This document shows, one piece after another, positions 43,810-54,725 of a DNA stretch of 64,000 bases. A program made the position numbers and the translations under genes. The stretch spans positions 124,001-188,000 of the forward strand of contig CAVQZC010000010.1 of NCBI GenBank assembly GCA_963718315.1, read 5' to 3'. Under the pieces are notes generated by a model, which worked only from the letters and a program-made list of their open reading frames with translations, did not search any database and had not been told where the DNA came from. The DNA is from CAVQZC01 sp963718315 (lineage in GTDB: Bacteria > Actinomycetota > Thermoleophilia > Gaiellales > JAICJC01). The first letter of the stretch is position 1; each line of letters starts with the position of its first letter.

Positions 43810-46151
43810 TGGCGATCACGACCGAAACCAGCAAGGGCGTCGGCAACGCCGTCCTGCGCAAGGAGGACGCCGAGTTCCTGACCGGCCAGGGCCGCTATGT
43901 CGACGACATCAAGCTGCCCGGCATGCTGCACATGGCGATCGTCCGCAGCCCGCACGCGCACGCGACGATCGACAGCATCGACGGGTCTGCGGCCCGCTCC
44001 ATCGAGGGTGTTGTTGCGGTGCTGACGGCTGACGACCTCGAGTTCGCGGCCGGCGTGCCGTGCGCCTCCAACCCCACCGGGCAGGTGCGCCAGCCGGAGC
44101 GGCCGCAGCTGGCGAAGGGCAAGGTGCGCCACGCCGGCGAGCCGGTGGCCGTGGTGGTCGCCGCCGACCGCTACGCCGCCCGCGACGCTGCGGACGCGGT
44201 CGAGGTGACATACACGCCACTGCCGGCAGCGATTGGGGTCGAGGCGGCGATGGCCGCCGACGCCCCTCTCATCCACGATGACTACCCCGACAACACCTGC
44301 GTCGTCATCAAGAACGTCACCGACGGCGTCGACGAGGCCTTCGAGAAGGCCGACGTGGTCGTCAAGCAGACGATCCACAACCAGCGGCTTGTGCCGTGCG
44401 CGATCGAGCCCCGCGGGGTGGTGGCCAACTGGATCGACGCCAGCGACGAGCTGACGGTCTACACCTCGACCCAGATCCCCCACTTCGTGCGTACATTCCT
44501 TGCCATCTGCTGCAACGTCAGCGAGGCCAAGGTGCGGGTGATCGCCCCAGACGTCGGCGGAGGGTTCGGCTCCAAGCTGAACTGCTACGCCGAGGAGTTC
44601 ATCGCCGCGGCCGTGTCCCACAAGATGGGCGCCCCCATCAAGTGGATCGAGGAGCGCACGGAGGCGATGACCGCGACCATCCACGGCCGCGCCCAGGATG
44701 CCCACATGGAGCTGGCGGCCACGAAGGACGGCAAGGTGCTCGGGATGCGCGCCCACTACGTCCAGGACTGCGGCTCCTACCTACAGCTGCTAACCCCGAC
44801 GATCGCGCACCTGACGCTGTTCATGGCGCCCGGTGCCTACGACATCCAGGCGGTGGACATCACGGTCACCGAGGTCTTCACCAACACGGTGCCGACCGAC
44901 GCCTACCGCGGCGCCGGGCGCCCCGAGGCGACCCACGCCATCGAGCGGATGATGGACATCCTGGCCATGGAGCTGGGGATGAGCCGCACCGAGGTGCGGC
45001 GCCGCAACTTCATCACCAGCTTCCCCTATGCCACGGCGACGGGGCTCTCCTACGACTCGGGCGACTACCCAAAGACGCTGGACAAGCTGCTCGAGCTGTC
45101 GGACGACAAGGAGACGTTCGAGCGGCGGCGCGGGGAGGCGCGGGCGCGCGGCAAGCTGCTCGGCCGCGGACTCTCGACCTACGTCGAGATCTGCGGGCTG
45201 GCTCCGTCGGCGGTCACCCACGCGATCGGGCTCACACCCGGCGGCTGGGAGACCTCGACCGTGCGCGTGCACCCGACCGGCAAGGTCACGGTGATCACCG
45301 GCACCTCGCCCCACGGCCAGGGCCACGCGACATCCTGGTCGCAGATCGTCGAGAGCGAGCTGGGCATCCCGTTCGACGACGTCGAGGTGATCAGCGGTGA
45401 TACGGCCTTCGCCCCCTACGGGCTGGGTACCTACGGCAGCCGCAGCCTCGCGGTCGGCGGCACCGCCGTCTACCGGGCGGCGGGCCAGGTGCGCGAGAAG
45501 GCCCGGCTGGTCGCAGCCCACATGCTGGAGGCCTCGCCTGACGACCTCGAGTACGCCGAGGGCACATTCACGGTCAAGGGCAGCCCCGACAAGAGCAAGC
45601 CGATCGGGGAGGTCGCGTTCCGGGCCTGGCAGGGCTTCGACCTGCCGGAGGGTCTGGATCCAGGCCTCGACGAGACGGTGTTCCACGACCCGCCGAACTT
45701 CACGTTCCCGTTCGGCGCCCACGGCTGCGAGGTCGAGATCGACGCCGAGACCGGGCAGATCGAGATCAAGGACTACATCGCCGTCGACGACTGCGGCAGG
45801 GTCGTCAACCCGATGATCGTCGACGGCCAGGTGCACGGCGGCGTCGCCCAGTCGATCGGGCAGGCCGTGTACGAGGGTGCCGATCTACTCCGACGAGGGC
45901 ACCCTGCTGAACGGATCGCTGGTCAACTACCTGGTGCCGTCGGCGGGCGAGATCCCGCACATCGAGACCCACCGCACCGAGACGCCGTCGCCCTCCAACC
46001 CGATGGGCGTGAAGGGCATCGGCGAGGCCGGCACGATCGCGGCCACGGCCGCGGTGGTCGGAGCCGTCTGCGACGCGCTCGGCGTCCGCGACATGGACAT
46101 GCCCATGCAGCCCGAGCGCGTCTGGCGGGCGATGAGGGAAGGGGGTGCAGC

Positions 46152-46155
<4 letters not shown>
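43809..46155 (+). CDS. Molybdenum hydroxylase large subunit, form II CoxL-like (frameshifted)
   Basis: Molybdopterin-cytosine-dinucleotide subunit of the xanthine oxidase family, about 781 residues. The active-site loop reads Ala365-Tyr-Arg-Gly-Ala-Gly-Arg371 (AYRGAGR). True CO dehydrogenases (form I) have AYRCSFR, so this is a form II enzyme and CO oxidation should not be assumed. 'DVGGGFGSKL', 'SPHGQGHATSWSQI' and 'GVKGIGEAGTI' are further cofactor motifs. The frame breaks near 45880: 'AVYEGA' should continue as 'IYSDEGTLLNGSLVNYL'; the span of 2347 nt (3n+1) fits one extra base. The stop overlaps the FAD subunit start (ATGA). Confidence 0.92.
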
Positions 46156-46968
<813 letters not shown>

Positions 46969-47028
46969 CCGCATCCGCGGCCGCCGCCGGACTGGCCGGC
47001 GGTGGCCGCGGGTGGCTACGATTGGGAA

Positions 47029-48024
47029 ATGCGAGACGTGCTCCCGGACGCCAAGAGGTTGCTCGACGAGGGGCGGCCATTCGCCGTTGCCACTGTGGTC
47101 GACACCAAGCGCTCGGCGCCGCGCCCGCTGGGCTCGCGGCTGCTGGTCGCCGAGGACGGCGAGATGGCGGGCTCGGTCTCGGGTGGCTGCGTCGAGTCCG
47201 ATGTCGTGCTGCGCGCCCAGGAGGTACTGAAGACCGGCACGCCGGAGCTGATCACCTACGGCATCTCCGACGACGATGCGTTCGACGTGGGACTGCCCTG
47301 CGGCGGTGAGATCGAGGTCTTCATCGCTCCCGCCGACCGCGAGGAGATCGAGAAGATCGAGGAGGCCGTCGCCGGTGGTGAGCGGCTGTCGGTGACGACC
47401 AGCCTCAACGGGTCGAGCCCGGGCAGCAAGGTGTATGGCGACGGCGAGGCCCACTCCAACGCCACCCGCACCAACCCCGAGACGTTCGTGGAGCACTATG
47501 CGCCGCCGCCGATGCTGATGGTGTTCGGCGCGGTCGACACCGCCGAGGCACTGTGCAGGATCGCCAAGCAGGTCGGGTTCCGGACGATGGTCACCGACGC
47601 CCGGTCACGCTTCGCGACGGCCGAGCGGATTCCCGACGCCGACGAGCTGGTCGTGGGCTGGCCCGCGCTCGGCTACGAGCGGCACGCGCCCGACGAGGCA
47701 ACGTACGTCGTCGTGCTCACTCATGACGCCCGGTTCGACGAACCGGCGCTGGGGCCCGCGCTCCGCAGCCCCGCCCGCTACATCGGGGCGCTGGGGAGCC
47801 GGCGGGCACAGGAGCGGCGCCGGGAGCGGCTGCTGAACGCGGGCTACACCGAAGCGGAGATCTCGCGCATCTCGGGCCCGCTGGGGCTCGACATCGGCGC
47901 CGTGACGCCGGCCGAGACCGCCGTCTCGATCATGGCCGAGGTGCTGGCGGCGCGAACCGGCCGCAGCGGCGGGCGGCTCGCCGAGTCCGGGGGGCGTATC
48001 CACCCGGACAAGGTCGCCTCGTAA
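47029..48024 (+). CDS. XdhC/CoxI family maturation factor
   Basis: 331 residues. XdhC-type proteins bind or sulfurate the molybdenum cofactor for hydroxylases. The N-terminal XdhC domain shows 'RSAPRPLGSRLLVAEDGEMAGSVSGGCVE' (in part) and 'GISDDDAFDVGLPCGGEIEVF'; the C-terminal Rossmann domain shows 'VFGAVDTAEALCRIA' and 'GALGSRRAQERRRERL'. ATG 47029 gives the family start; GTG 47002 is in frame. It follows the FAD subunit by about 60 bases, supporting a role in maturing that enzyme. Confidence 0.92.
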   Translation: MRDVLPDAKRLLDEGRPFAVATVVDTKRSAPRPLGSRLLVAEDGEMAGSVSGGCVESDVVLRAQEVLKTGTPELITYGISDDDAFDVGLPCGGEIEVFIAPADREEIEKIEEAVAGGERLSVTTSLNGSSPGSKVYGDGEAHSNATRTNPETFVEHYAPPPMLMVFGAVDTAEALCRIAKQVGFRTMVTDARSRFATAERIPDADELVVGWPALGYERHAPDEATYVVVLTHDARFDEPALGPALRSPARYIGALGSRRAQERRRERLLNAGYTEAEISRISGPLGLDIGAVTPAETAVSIMAEVLAARTGRSGGRLAESGGRIHPDKVAS

Positions 48025-48041
48025 CGCTTCGGGGGCGAGCG

Positions 48042-48752
48042 GTGCGCACCGCAGTCATCTCGGACATCCACGGGAACCTGGTGTCGCTGGAGGCGGTGCT
48101 GGATGATGCCGCCCGGCAGGCGGTGGACGGCTTTGTCTGCCTGGGCGACGTCGCGGCCACCGGGCCGCAGCCCCGCGAGGCGGTGGCCCGCATCGCCGGT
48201 TTGGGCTGTCCCGTCGTGATGGGCAACACCGACCACTGGCTGCTCGAGCCCGGCCCCGGGCCGGCGGACGACGAGGACGGCGAGCGGATCCATGACATCG
48301 ACCTCTGGTGCCGTGAGCAGCTGGGCCCGGAAGAGCTGGCGGCGCTCGCCGGCTACGAGCCGGTGGTCGAGCTCGACGGTGTCTGCTGCTACCACGGCTC
48401 ACCCCGCTCGTTCGACGAGGAACTGCTGCCCACTACGCCTCCGGCCGATCTCGAGGCGGCCCTGGCCGGCCACAACGCCGGCGTCTACGCGGGCGGCCAC
48501 ACCCACCAGGCGATGCTCCGCCGCCACCACACAGCGCTTGTGATCAACCCCGGCAGCGTCGGGATGCCGTTCGAGCTGCTCGGTGACGGGACGTTCCGGA
48601 ACCCGCCGGTTGCCGAGTACGCGATCGTCGACGAGCGGGACGTCGAGTTCCGCCGCGTGCCCGTGAACGTCGCGGCCGTGACGACCGCAGCGATGCGCAC
48701 CGACATGCCCCACTCCGGCTGGTGGGTACGCGACTGGGCCTGGTCGCAATGA
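48042..48752 (+). CDS. Calcineurin-like metallophosphoesterase
   Basis: 236-residue phosphoesterase of the YfcE/MJ0936-like type. Dimetal motifs: 'ISDIHGNLVSLEAVL', 'CLGDVAATGPQP', 'VMGNTDHW', 'CCYHGSPR' and 'AGGHTHQAM'. All canonical ligands (D, H, D, N, H, H, H) appear to be present. It would hydrolyse a phosphodiester or phosphomonoester. It begins 17 bases after the XdhC-like gene, but a functional link is not evident. Confidence 0.9.
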   Translation: MRTAVISDIHGNLVSLEAVLDDAARQAVDGFVCLGDVAATGPQPREAVARIAGLGCPVVMGNTDHWLLEPGPGPADDEDGERIHDIDLWCREQLGPEELAALAGYEPVVELDGVCCYHGSPRSFDEELLPTTPPADLEAALAGHNAGVYAGGHTHQAMLRRHHTALVINPGSVGMPFELLGDGTFRNPPVAEYAIVDERDVEFRRVPVNVAAVTTAAMRTDMPHSGWWVRDWAWSQ

Positions 48753-48780
48753 CCAGGCCCAGCCGCGTCAGCCGTGGTTC

Positions 48781-50052
48781 CTAGAAGCCGTTCAGGCCCT
48801 TCGGCGTACCGACGCCGGTGGGCAGGTCGTACCCCGCCGCCGCCTTGCACTGCGTGCTCGACGCGGGGCACGCGACCGGCCAGTTGCCCTCGTCGTCGTT
48901 CCCCGTCGTCACGTCGTGGAACGCGGACGTCCCCAGGTGGGCGTAGAGGAACGATGCCGGGTAGGCGGTCGTCGTGGCGTTGCCCTTGAGCGCATACACA
49001 CCCGCGATCAGCGGCGCAGCGAGGCTGGTGCCGCCGACCTGGACGAACCCGCCGATCGAACCGACGTACACGGCCGATCCGGTGTTGGGATCTGCGTTCG
49101 CCGAGACGTCGTTGTCGCCGCGGAACGTCCCGCACTTCGTGCCGGCGTAGCCGGCTGCGTTCTTCTGGAAGGTCTGCGCCTTCACCGACGCGACCCCGGT
49201 GCCACCGACCGTCGCCGACGAACAGCCAGATCCCGTCCCACTGCCGCTGTGGCCCCAGGCGGTCTCGCTACCGTACCCACCCGCGCCGTTCAGCGTCAGG
49301 GCTGTGCCCCCGACGGAGATCGTCGAGTTGAGCGAGGCCGGCCACGAGACGCCGTATCCGTTGTCTCCGGCGGACACGATCATCGCATGGTTCTTCTTGT
49401 TGTAGTCCTCGTCGACCGCCGATCCGATCGCACCGTCGATCGAACCGTCCGCCCCGTAGGAGCCGTAGCTGTTCGAGATGATCGGCGCCTTGGAGGCGGC
49501 GAACTTCGCGGCCGCAGCCAGGTTCACGATGCTGTTGTCCTTCGCCTCGACCAGGATGATCTTGCAGTTCTGGCAGATGGCGTGCACCGTCTCGACGTCC
49601 AGAGCGATCTCGACGTCCCAGCCCGGCGAGACAGCCGAGCCCGGGGGTGCGCCGCGGTTGATCTTCTTGAAGCACGACGTGGTGACGGACGAGGTGCACG
49701 TGGGCAGCACCGGAAGCCCGTACGTCTGGGAGTACTTCTTGAGGTCGGCAGCGATGGTCGCGTCGTCAAACGCGTCAACGATCGCCACAGTCGCGCCGGC
49801 CGGCCCGTTCACGGGCAGGCTGTATGCACTGTGATAGTTCGCCGGGCTCATCCCCGTCGGCAACGCGTTCGGCGTCGCCGTACGCACGACGCTGCCTCCC
49901 GGATGTGTCACCACCATCGCGTAGCACCGCACCTGTCCGGTGGTGCATACGCGCTTCGCCCCGAGCGACGCGACGTCCCCCGAGGCGCTTGAAACCGATG
50001 ATCCAACCAGCAGCAGACCGACTGCCGCCGCAAGCAAGCTTGCACGCTTCAT
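48781..50052 (-). CDS. Secreted sedolisin (S53) family peptidase, compact form
   Basis: 423-residue exported serine-carboxyl peptidase. A signal peptide covers about 1-24. The catalytic triad is Glu148/Asp152 in 'WDVEIALDVE' and Ser343 in 'VGGTSLAAPLIA', with Asp230 of 'SAGDNG' as the oxyanion acid. The region before the catalytic domain is only about 65 residues, far shorter than the usual pro-kumamolisin activation domain, so maturation may differ. Such peptidases act in acid outside the cell. The gene is intact and is divergent from the multidomain secreted protein gene. Confidence 0.9.
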   Translation of the reverse strand: MKRASLLAAAVGLLLVGSSVSSASGDVASLGAKRVCTTGQVRCYAMVVTHPGGSVVRTATPNALPTGMSPANYHSAYSLPVNGPAGATVAIVDAFDDATIAADLKKYSQTYGLPVLPTCTSSVTTSCFKKINRGAPPGSAVSPGWDVEIALDVETVHAICQNCKIILVEAKDNSIVNLAAAAKFAASKAPIISNSYGSYGADGSIDGAIGSAVDEDYNKKNHAMIVSAGDNGYGVSWPASLNSTISVGGTALTLNGAGGYGSETAWGHSGSGTGSGCSSATVGGTGVASVKAQTFQKNAAGYAGTKCGTFRGDNDVSANADPNTGSAVYVGSIGGFVQVGGTSLAAPLIAGVYALKGNATTTAYPASFLYAHLGTSAFHDVTTGNDDEGNWPVACPASSTQCKAAAGYDLPTGVGTPKGLNGF

Positions 50053-50176
50053 TTACGCTCCCCTTCCCGCGATGGAGTGAGTATCCCAGCGGTCGGGTGC
50101 CGTATCAACCCCCGTTGCTCAGACTCCCCCGTTTTGAGCTATCCGGCGCGAATGCCCGGCCCGATACAGCACGCAG

Positions 50177-51552
50177 ATGTCTCGCCGCGTGTTCCTGCTG
50201 CTGGTGTCGGTCTGCGCGCTCTGCGCCCAGGCCACGACCGCCCTTGCCACGCCTCCCAGCCTGGTCTCCACGACGCCCGCCAACGGCGCGTCAACCAGGG
50301 GCGGTACCGGCTGCAGGTCGCCTTCAGGTACAGCGGGCCGGTCACCGTCAGCACGGCCCCGACCGTCGTGCGCGTCTCGAACGGCTCTCACGTGACGAGC
50401 ACGTACTCGGTGATCGGGGCGACCGTCCAGATCCACATCGCCGGCTCGCTTGCGTCGGCACAGGCGTACCAGGTGACGGTGCTGCCGGACGGCGCGGCCA
50501 CGCCGAACCGGGTCACGTTCCACACGTTGCCGCCGCCTGCCCACCCGACGCTGCACGTGGCCATCGTCACGTCGCTGACGCCGGCCGCCGTGCTGGACAT
50601 CGCCCACCGTCTCGATCGCGCGAACCTGTTTGCCCCGTTCACCGCCAGAGACTTCGACGATGTGGCGGTTGGCAGTGGCACGGCGCTGACCGCGGCTGAC
50701 CTGAACGGCCATCAGGCTGCCTTTGTCGTCACCGACCAGAGCGTGGTCGGGCAGGCGCAGCTCGCAAACGGCCTCACCACCTTCGTCAAGGCTGGGCACG
50801 GCGTGGTCGTCGGCGGGTCGCCCAACTGGACGTCCGCCGGGCCGCGGTGGACGGCGACGACGTCGATCGGCGCCACCTCCAGCGTGTGGGGATACTCGTG
50901 GAGCCTGTTCCAGTACCGCCAGCCCCCGGCGATCCAGGGCGGCGCGCTCGCACGCGGCACCATCGTCAAGCACTTCCTGACCCGCTATCTGACCAGCCTC
51001 GCCGTCCAGAACGCGGGCTCGGGTGAGGAGCTCGTCCAGAACGCATGGAGCGGCACCGTGCTCGCGCGCCTCGGCAAGCACGCGCCCTACACCTCGCTCG
51101 GGCAGTCGTTGCTCGCAGAACGCGCCGAGGGGCACAGCCGGGTCGTGGACCTCGGCTTCCGCCCGTGGTCAAGCGCGATCGAGGCAGGCGGGCTGGGCGT
51201 GAACAGCTCCCAGGCAGGCCCGCTGATCGCCCGATCCCTGTGGTGGGCGAGCAACCGCATCGCGCCGGTCGGCATCCACTTCACGAAGATCCCCAAGAGC
51301 CCCACTCCGGGCACCAGCGTGCTCTTCACGATGGCCGCGTCCGACCCGGATTTCGACGGCCAACTGCTGAAGTACCACTACCGCGTGAACGCAGGCCCGT
51401 GGAAGCTCGCCTCGTCGAACAGCGTCGGACTGTTCTTCCTCAAGCAGGGCGGGTACTACACGGTGCACGCCTACGCCACGGACGACGGAGGCAACCGGAC
51501 GGCCAACACCGCCGTCATGAGCTTCCACGTGTCGCCCACCGCGGCGATGTAG
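50177..51552 (+). CDS. Secreted multidomain protein: Ig-like, GATase1-like, Ig-like (frameshifted)
   Basis: About 458 residues. A signal peptide ('MSRRVFLLLVSVCALCAQATTALA') and 'PSLVSTTPANGAST' read in one frame; one missing base near 50298 then gives 'GRYRLQVAFRYSGPVTV', a CopC/SbsA-like Ig domain. The middle (about 120-350) has a ThuA/glutamine-amidotransferase-like alpha/beta pattern ('AAFVVTDQSVVGQAQL', 'FVKAGHGVVVGGS') without a visible catalytic Cys. The end is another Ig/PKD-like domain ('ASDPDFDGQLLKYHYRVN'). Function unknown. It sits between two S53 peptidase genes. Confidence 0.68.
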
Positions 51553-51576
51553 AGCGCCTGCAACCCGCTCAGCCGA

Positions 51577-51615
51577 ACGTCAGGCCCGCCGGCGAGCGGC
51601 CGGCGGACCTGACGT
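51577..51615. terminator. Strong hairpin between convergent secreted-protein genes
   Basis: 16-bp arms (51577-51592 and 51600-51615) with one mismatch and a 7-base loop CGAGCGG. It lies between the multidomain protein stop and the S53 peptidase stop. Part of it is repeated exactly at 54688-54710. Confidence 0.75.
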
Positions 51616-51627
51616 CGAGGTGCTGTT

Positions 51628-54538
51628 CTAGTGGGTCAGGATGACGAACGCGTCGACATCCACCTGCGGGTGGCCGGACGTGCCGACCACGTTGATGACG
51701 AGGTGGTGCGCTCCTGACTTCGACTTCACCACGTCGACGATCACGGCCTTCGTGATCGTGGTGGCGTGTGTGTTGACGGTCTCGGCCGCGCCGGAGTCCA
51801 GCGTGACCTTGGCAGAACCGCGGGTCGGGTGCATGGTCGACACCCAGGCCACCTGACCGCGGCCGCTGAACGTCAGCGTGGCGGTCTTACCGGCGACCGA
51901 GGCGTACTCAAGCGAGCCGCCGTCGGAGCCCGGCAGCGTCCGGCTCGTCCAGCCGGACGAGTAGGCAATCGAGCTGTCGTTCTCCTGCTTCTGAACCAGC
52001 GTGTACGTGAGGCTGACCCTCGCCCCGCTGGTGTTGTTGGCGTTGTCCGTGCCGGTGACCTCGAACCGGTAGCTGTGGCCCGGCGCGACGTCGATGACGG
52101 CCGACGCGCCACCGGGGACGGCAACCTGGGTGAAGCTGCTGCCGTCCTTGCTCTCGTACACGTTGTAGTGGCTGATGCCGCTGGTCGCATCCGAGCCGGC
52201 CCATTGAACGAGCAGCGGGACGCTGTTCGCCTTCACCGGGGCGGCGTGGTTCTGGAGCGAGACGGCCGGCGTCTTTGTGATGGTGGGCGCGACCGAGTCG
52301 TAACAGAGCGGCCCGCGGGCCTGGTCGAAGGACTGCAGGCCCATGTTGTCCCAGGCCGAGACGTGCAGCGTGTTGCACCCCTGGCCGTTCGCGGCCAGGT
52401 CCCAGCCGCCGCTCGTGGCCTTCGGGTATTGCGGGCCGGCGTAGAACGAGTTGCCCGACCCGGGGTCTGCCTCGCTGGTCGGATCGCTGACCGGCGCATT
52501 CCAGGCGTAGCTGAATCCGGCAACACCGCTGGCCGGCGATCCCGGTGTCGGCGATGGAGGCGCCGATGCTCTGGTCGGTGTTGTACCAGACGCCCGGCGT
52601 CGGGCCCGAGAAGGTGACCGTCGGCCGTCCCGCGTCGGGCAGCACGCGCCAGTTGAACGCCCAGGCCAGCTGGAGCATGTTGGCCGAGCCCCAGCCGGTC
52701 ACGGCGTCCCACCCGGTGCCGGCGCAGTAGCCGGCCCCGATGTCGTTGCTGTTGCAGCCGGACGTGGTGTCGTAGTACGGATCGTGCGGGGCGCCGCCGA
52801 TAGCCGGCTCCGTAGATCGGGTAGTTCGCGTTTCCAATCGTGCCGCACGGCGAGCCGCTCCCGCAGACGTTGCCCATCGCCAGGAGGTAGGAGTTCTCCT
52901 GGGCGAAGAACCCGGCCAGCTCCGGCGCGACGATGCTCGTCCCGCCGTTCCCGCCGAGGCTGCCGCCGAAGTACAGGTTCTGGGGCGTGTGGTACCAGTC
53001 GGCGTTGAGCGAGATGTCGGGCACGGCCCGCGAGCCGCTTCCGCATGGCTGGTTGCTCTGGAATGCCGGCGCGGAGAACATCGAGCTGCAGCCGCCGCCG
53101 GAGCCGCCGTCGTTGGAGCCGCAGCCGTCCGGGCCGCCGGCCCACGCGGATTCACTGTTGAAGACCGGCCCCGAGCTCAGGCTGAGCTCGGTGCCGCCGG
53201 CGCCGACCACGTTCGGGTCGGATGCCGGATAGGCGACCGAGAGGTGGCTGCAGTCGTCAAATGCGCCGCGGTCTCCCGAGGCGGCAACCAGCGTCCAGCC
53301 CTGGCCCACCATCTGAGCGAAGATCGCATCGCGGGTGGAGATCGTCGACGAAGAGCAGCCGTAGGTCTCGGTGCAGCTCCAGCTCGTGCTGAAGACGCGA
53401 GCAGCGTTGTCGCTGACCATCCTGTTGTACATGTCGGTGAACGTCGAATTGTTGAAGTTCGCGCCGTCGTAGAGGTACACCATGGACGTGTCGACGAACG
53501 AGCCGAAGCTGTTCGACATCGCAGTCGACCACTCCGCGTCCATCGTTCCCTCGGCGTCACAGCACGCCGGAGTGCCGTCGATATAGATCTCCTGGAAGTG
53601 GTACGCCAGGTAGGAGTACTGATTGTGGAAGCCGGTTATGTCCGCGGGGTCCTGGCTGCCGAAGGTCGCGATCGCGATGGATGTCGCGGCCGGGGTGACG
53701 TTGCCGGGTTACCCAGCGGGTTGCAGCAGTGGCTCTGGCTGTAGAGGGCGTCGTAGTCGTAGCCCTGCGAGTTGTAGATGTCGGTCGGGTCGTACGCCCC
53801 GCCCGTGATGTTCGGCTTGTTGCGGGAGGCGCGCATCGCCGCCCGCAGCTTGACGTGGCTGCCGTTGGCTGCCCCGTGCGCCCCCATGGAGACGACGGGA
53901 CCGGGCGAATACACCGGACTGGCCGGCTCCCTGTATCCGGGCGAGGCCGGAAACATCGTCTGCAGGCTGCTGAGGCCGTCGACCGACTCGACGATCCCCG
54001 ACAGCGACGCCGGAATCACCGGATCGTGGTTGTTGGCGTAGAAGGTCTTGGATCCGAGCTTGTAGTTGTCAAGCTGGACACCGAACGCCTTTTGCACACT
54101 GGCAACCGGCCCGGAGACGTCGACTACCAGGCGGTTCGGGTACAGGTGGGTGATCGTGAGACCCGACTTCCTCGCCCACGACACGACCGCCTTCTGCGAG
54201 GCGGCGGTGGGACCGAAGCGCTTCGTCCACTGCGCCACCGTCAGGTAGTGGTGGAACAACGGAGACGACTTGGTCTGGATGGCGGTCAGGAACCTCTGCT
54301 CGGCCGCCCAGTGCGGCGGCTTCAGGCCAATCGCGAGCCGGATCGTCTGGAACGGGCTGAACTGCCCGAGATTGACCGCCGTCCCGTTTCGCACGGGCAG
54401 CGGGGTCTGCGACGTTATCGCCGCGTGATTCTGGGACCCGGATGCGGCACTTGCAGACGGCGCGAGACCGCCCACGAGACCAACCGCCAGGATCCCCGCG
54501 GCAACCGTCAGCCGCCGCAGCGAACAGCGAACGTTCAT
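51628..54538 (-). CDS. Secreted pro-kumamolisin S53 peptidase with C-terminal beta domains (three frameshifts)
   Basis: About 969 residues when restored. Signal peptide, then a pro-kumamolisin activation domain ('QKAFGVQLDNYKLGSKTFYA' and 'PASLSGIVESVDGLSSL'), then the catalytic domain: Glu/Asp in 'AEGTMDAEW', Asp in 'ASGDRGAFDD', Ser in 'NGGTSIVAPELAGFFA'. C-terminal modules are an Ig/FN3-like domain ('QWAGSDATSGISHYNVYES') and a terminal beta-sandwich ('GQVAWVSTMHPTRGSAKV', end 'VDVDAFVILTH'). Frame breaks lie near 53708 (one base missing), 52800 and 52535 (one extra each). The span of 2911 nt (3n+1) agrees. GGGGGAG precedes ATG 54538. Confidence 0.85.
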
Positions 54539-54685
54539 GCTTACGACTCCCCCTCTTGTCATCTTCCCCAACGAGCACCGAGGTATATACCACACTCGCG
54601 GGGCCGCGATGTTGTCCGATCTGGTAAAGGCGACGACGTCTCGCCCACCTAGACGGGCTCGGGGGAGCGGGTCTTCCCCACTGCC

Positions 54686-54717
54686 GCCAGGCCCGCCGGC
54701 GAGCGGCCGGTCTGGCC
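54686..54717 (-). terminator. Terminator-like hairpin after guaA, repeating the 51577 element
   Basis: Imperfect stem CCAGgCCcGCCGG-CGAGCGG-CCGGtCTGG just past the guaA stop in the direction of transcription. The central 23 bases (54688-54710) are identical to 51581-51603, another gene-end hairpin. Confidence 0.5.
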
Positions 54718-54725
54718 GGTTTGGC

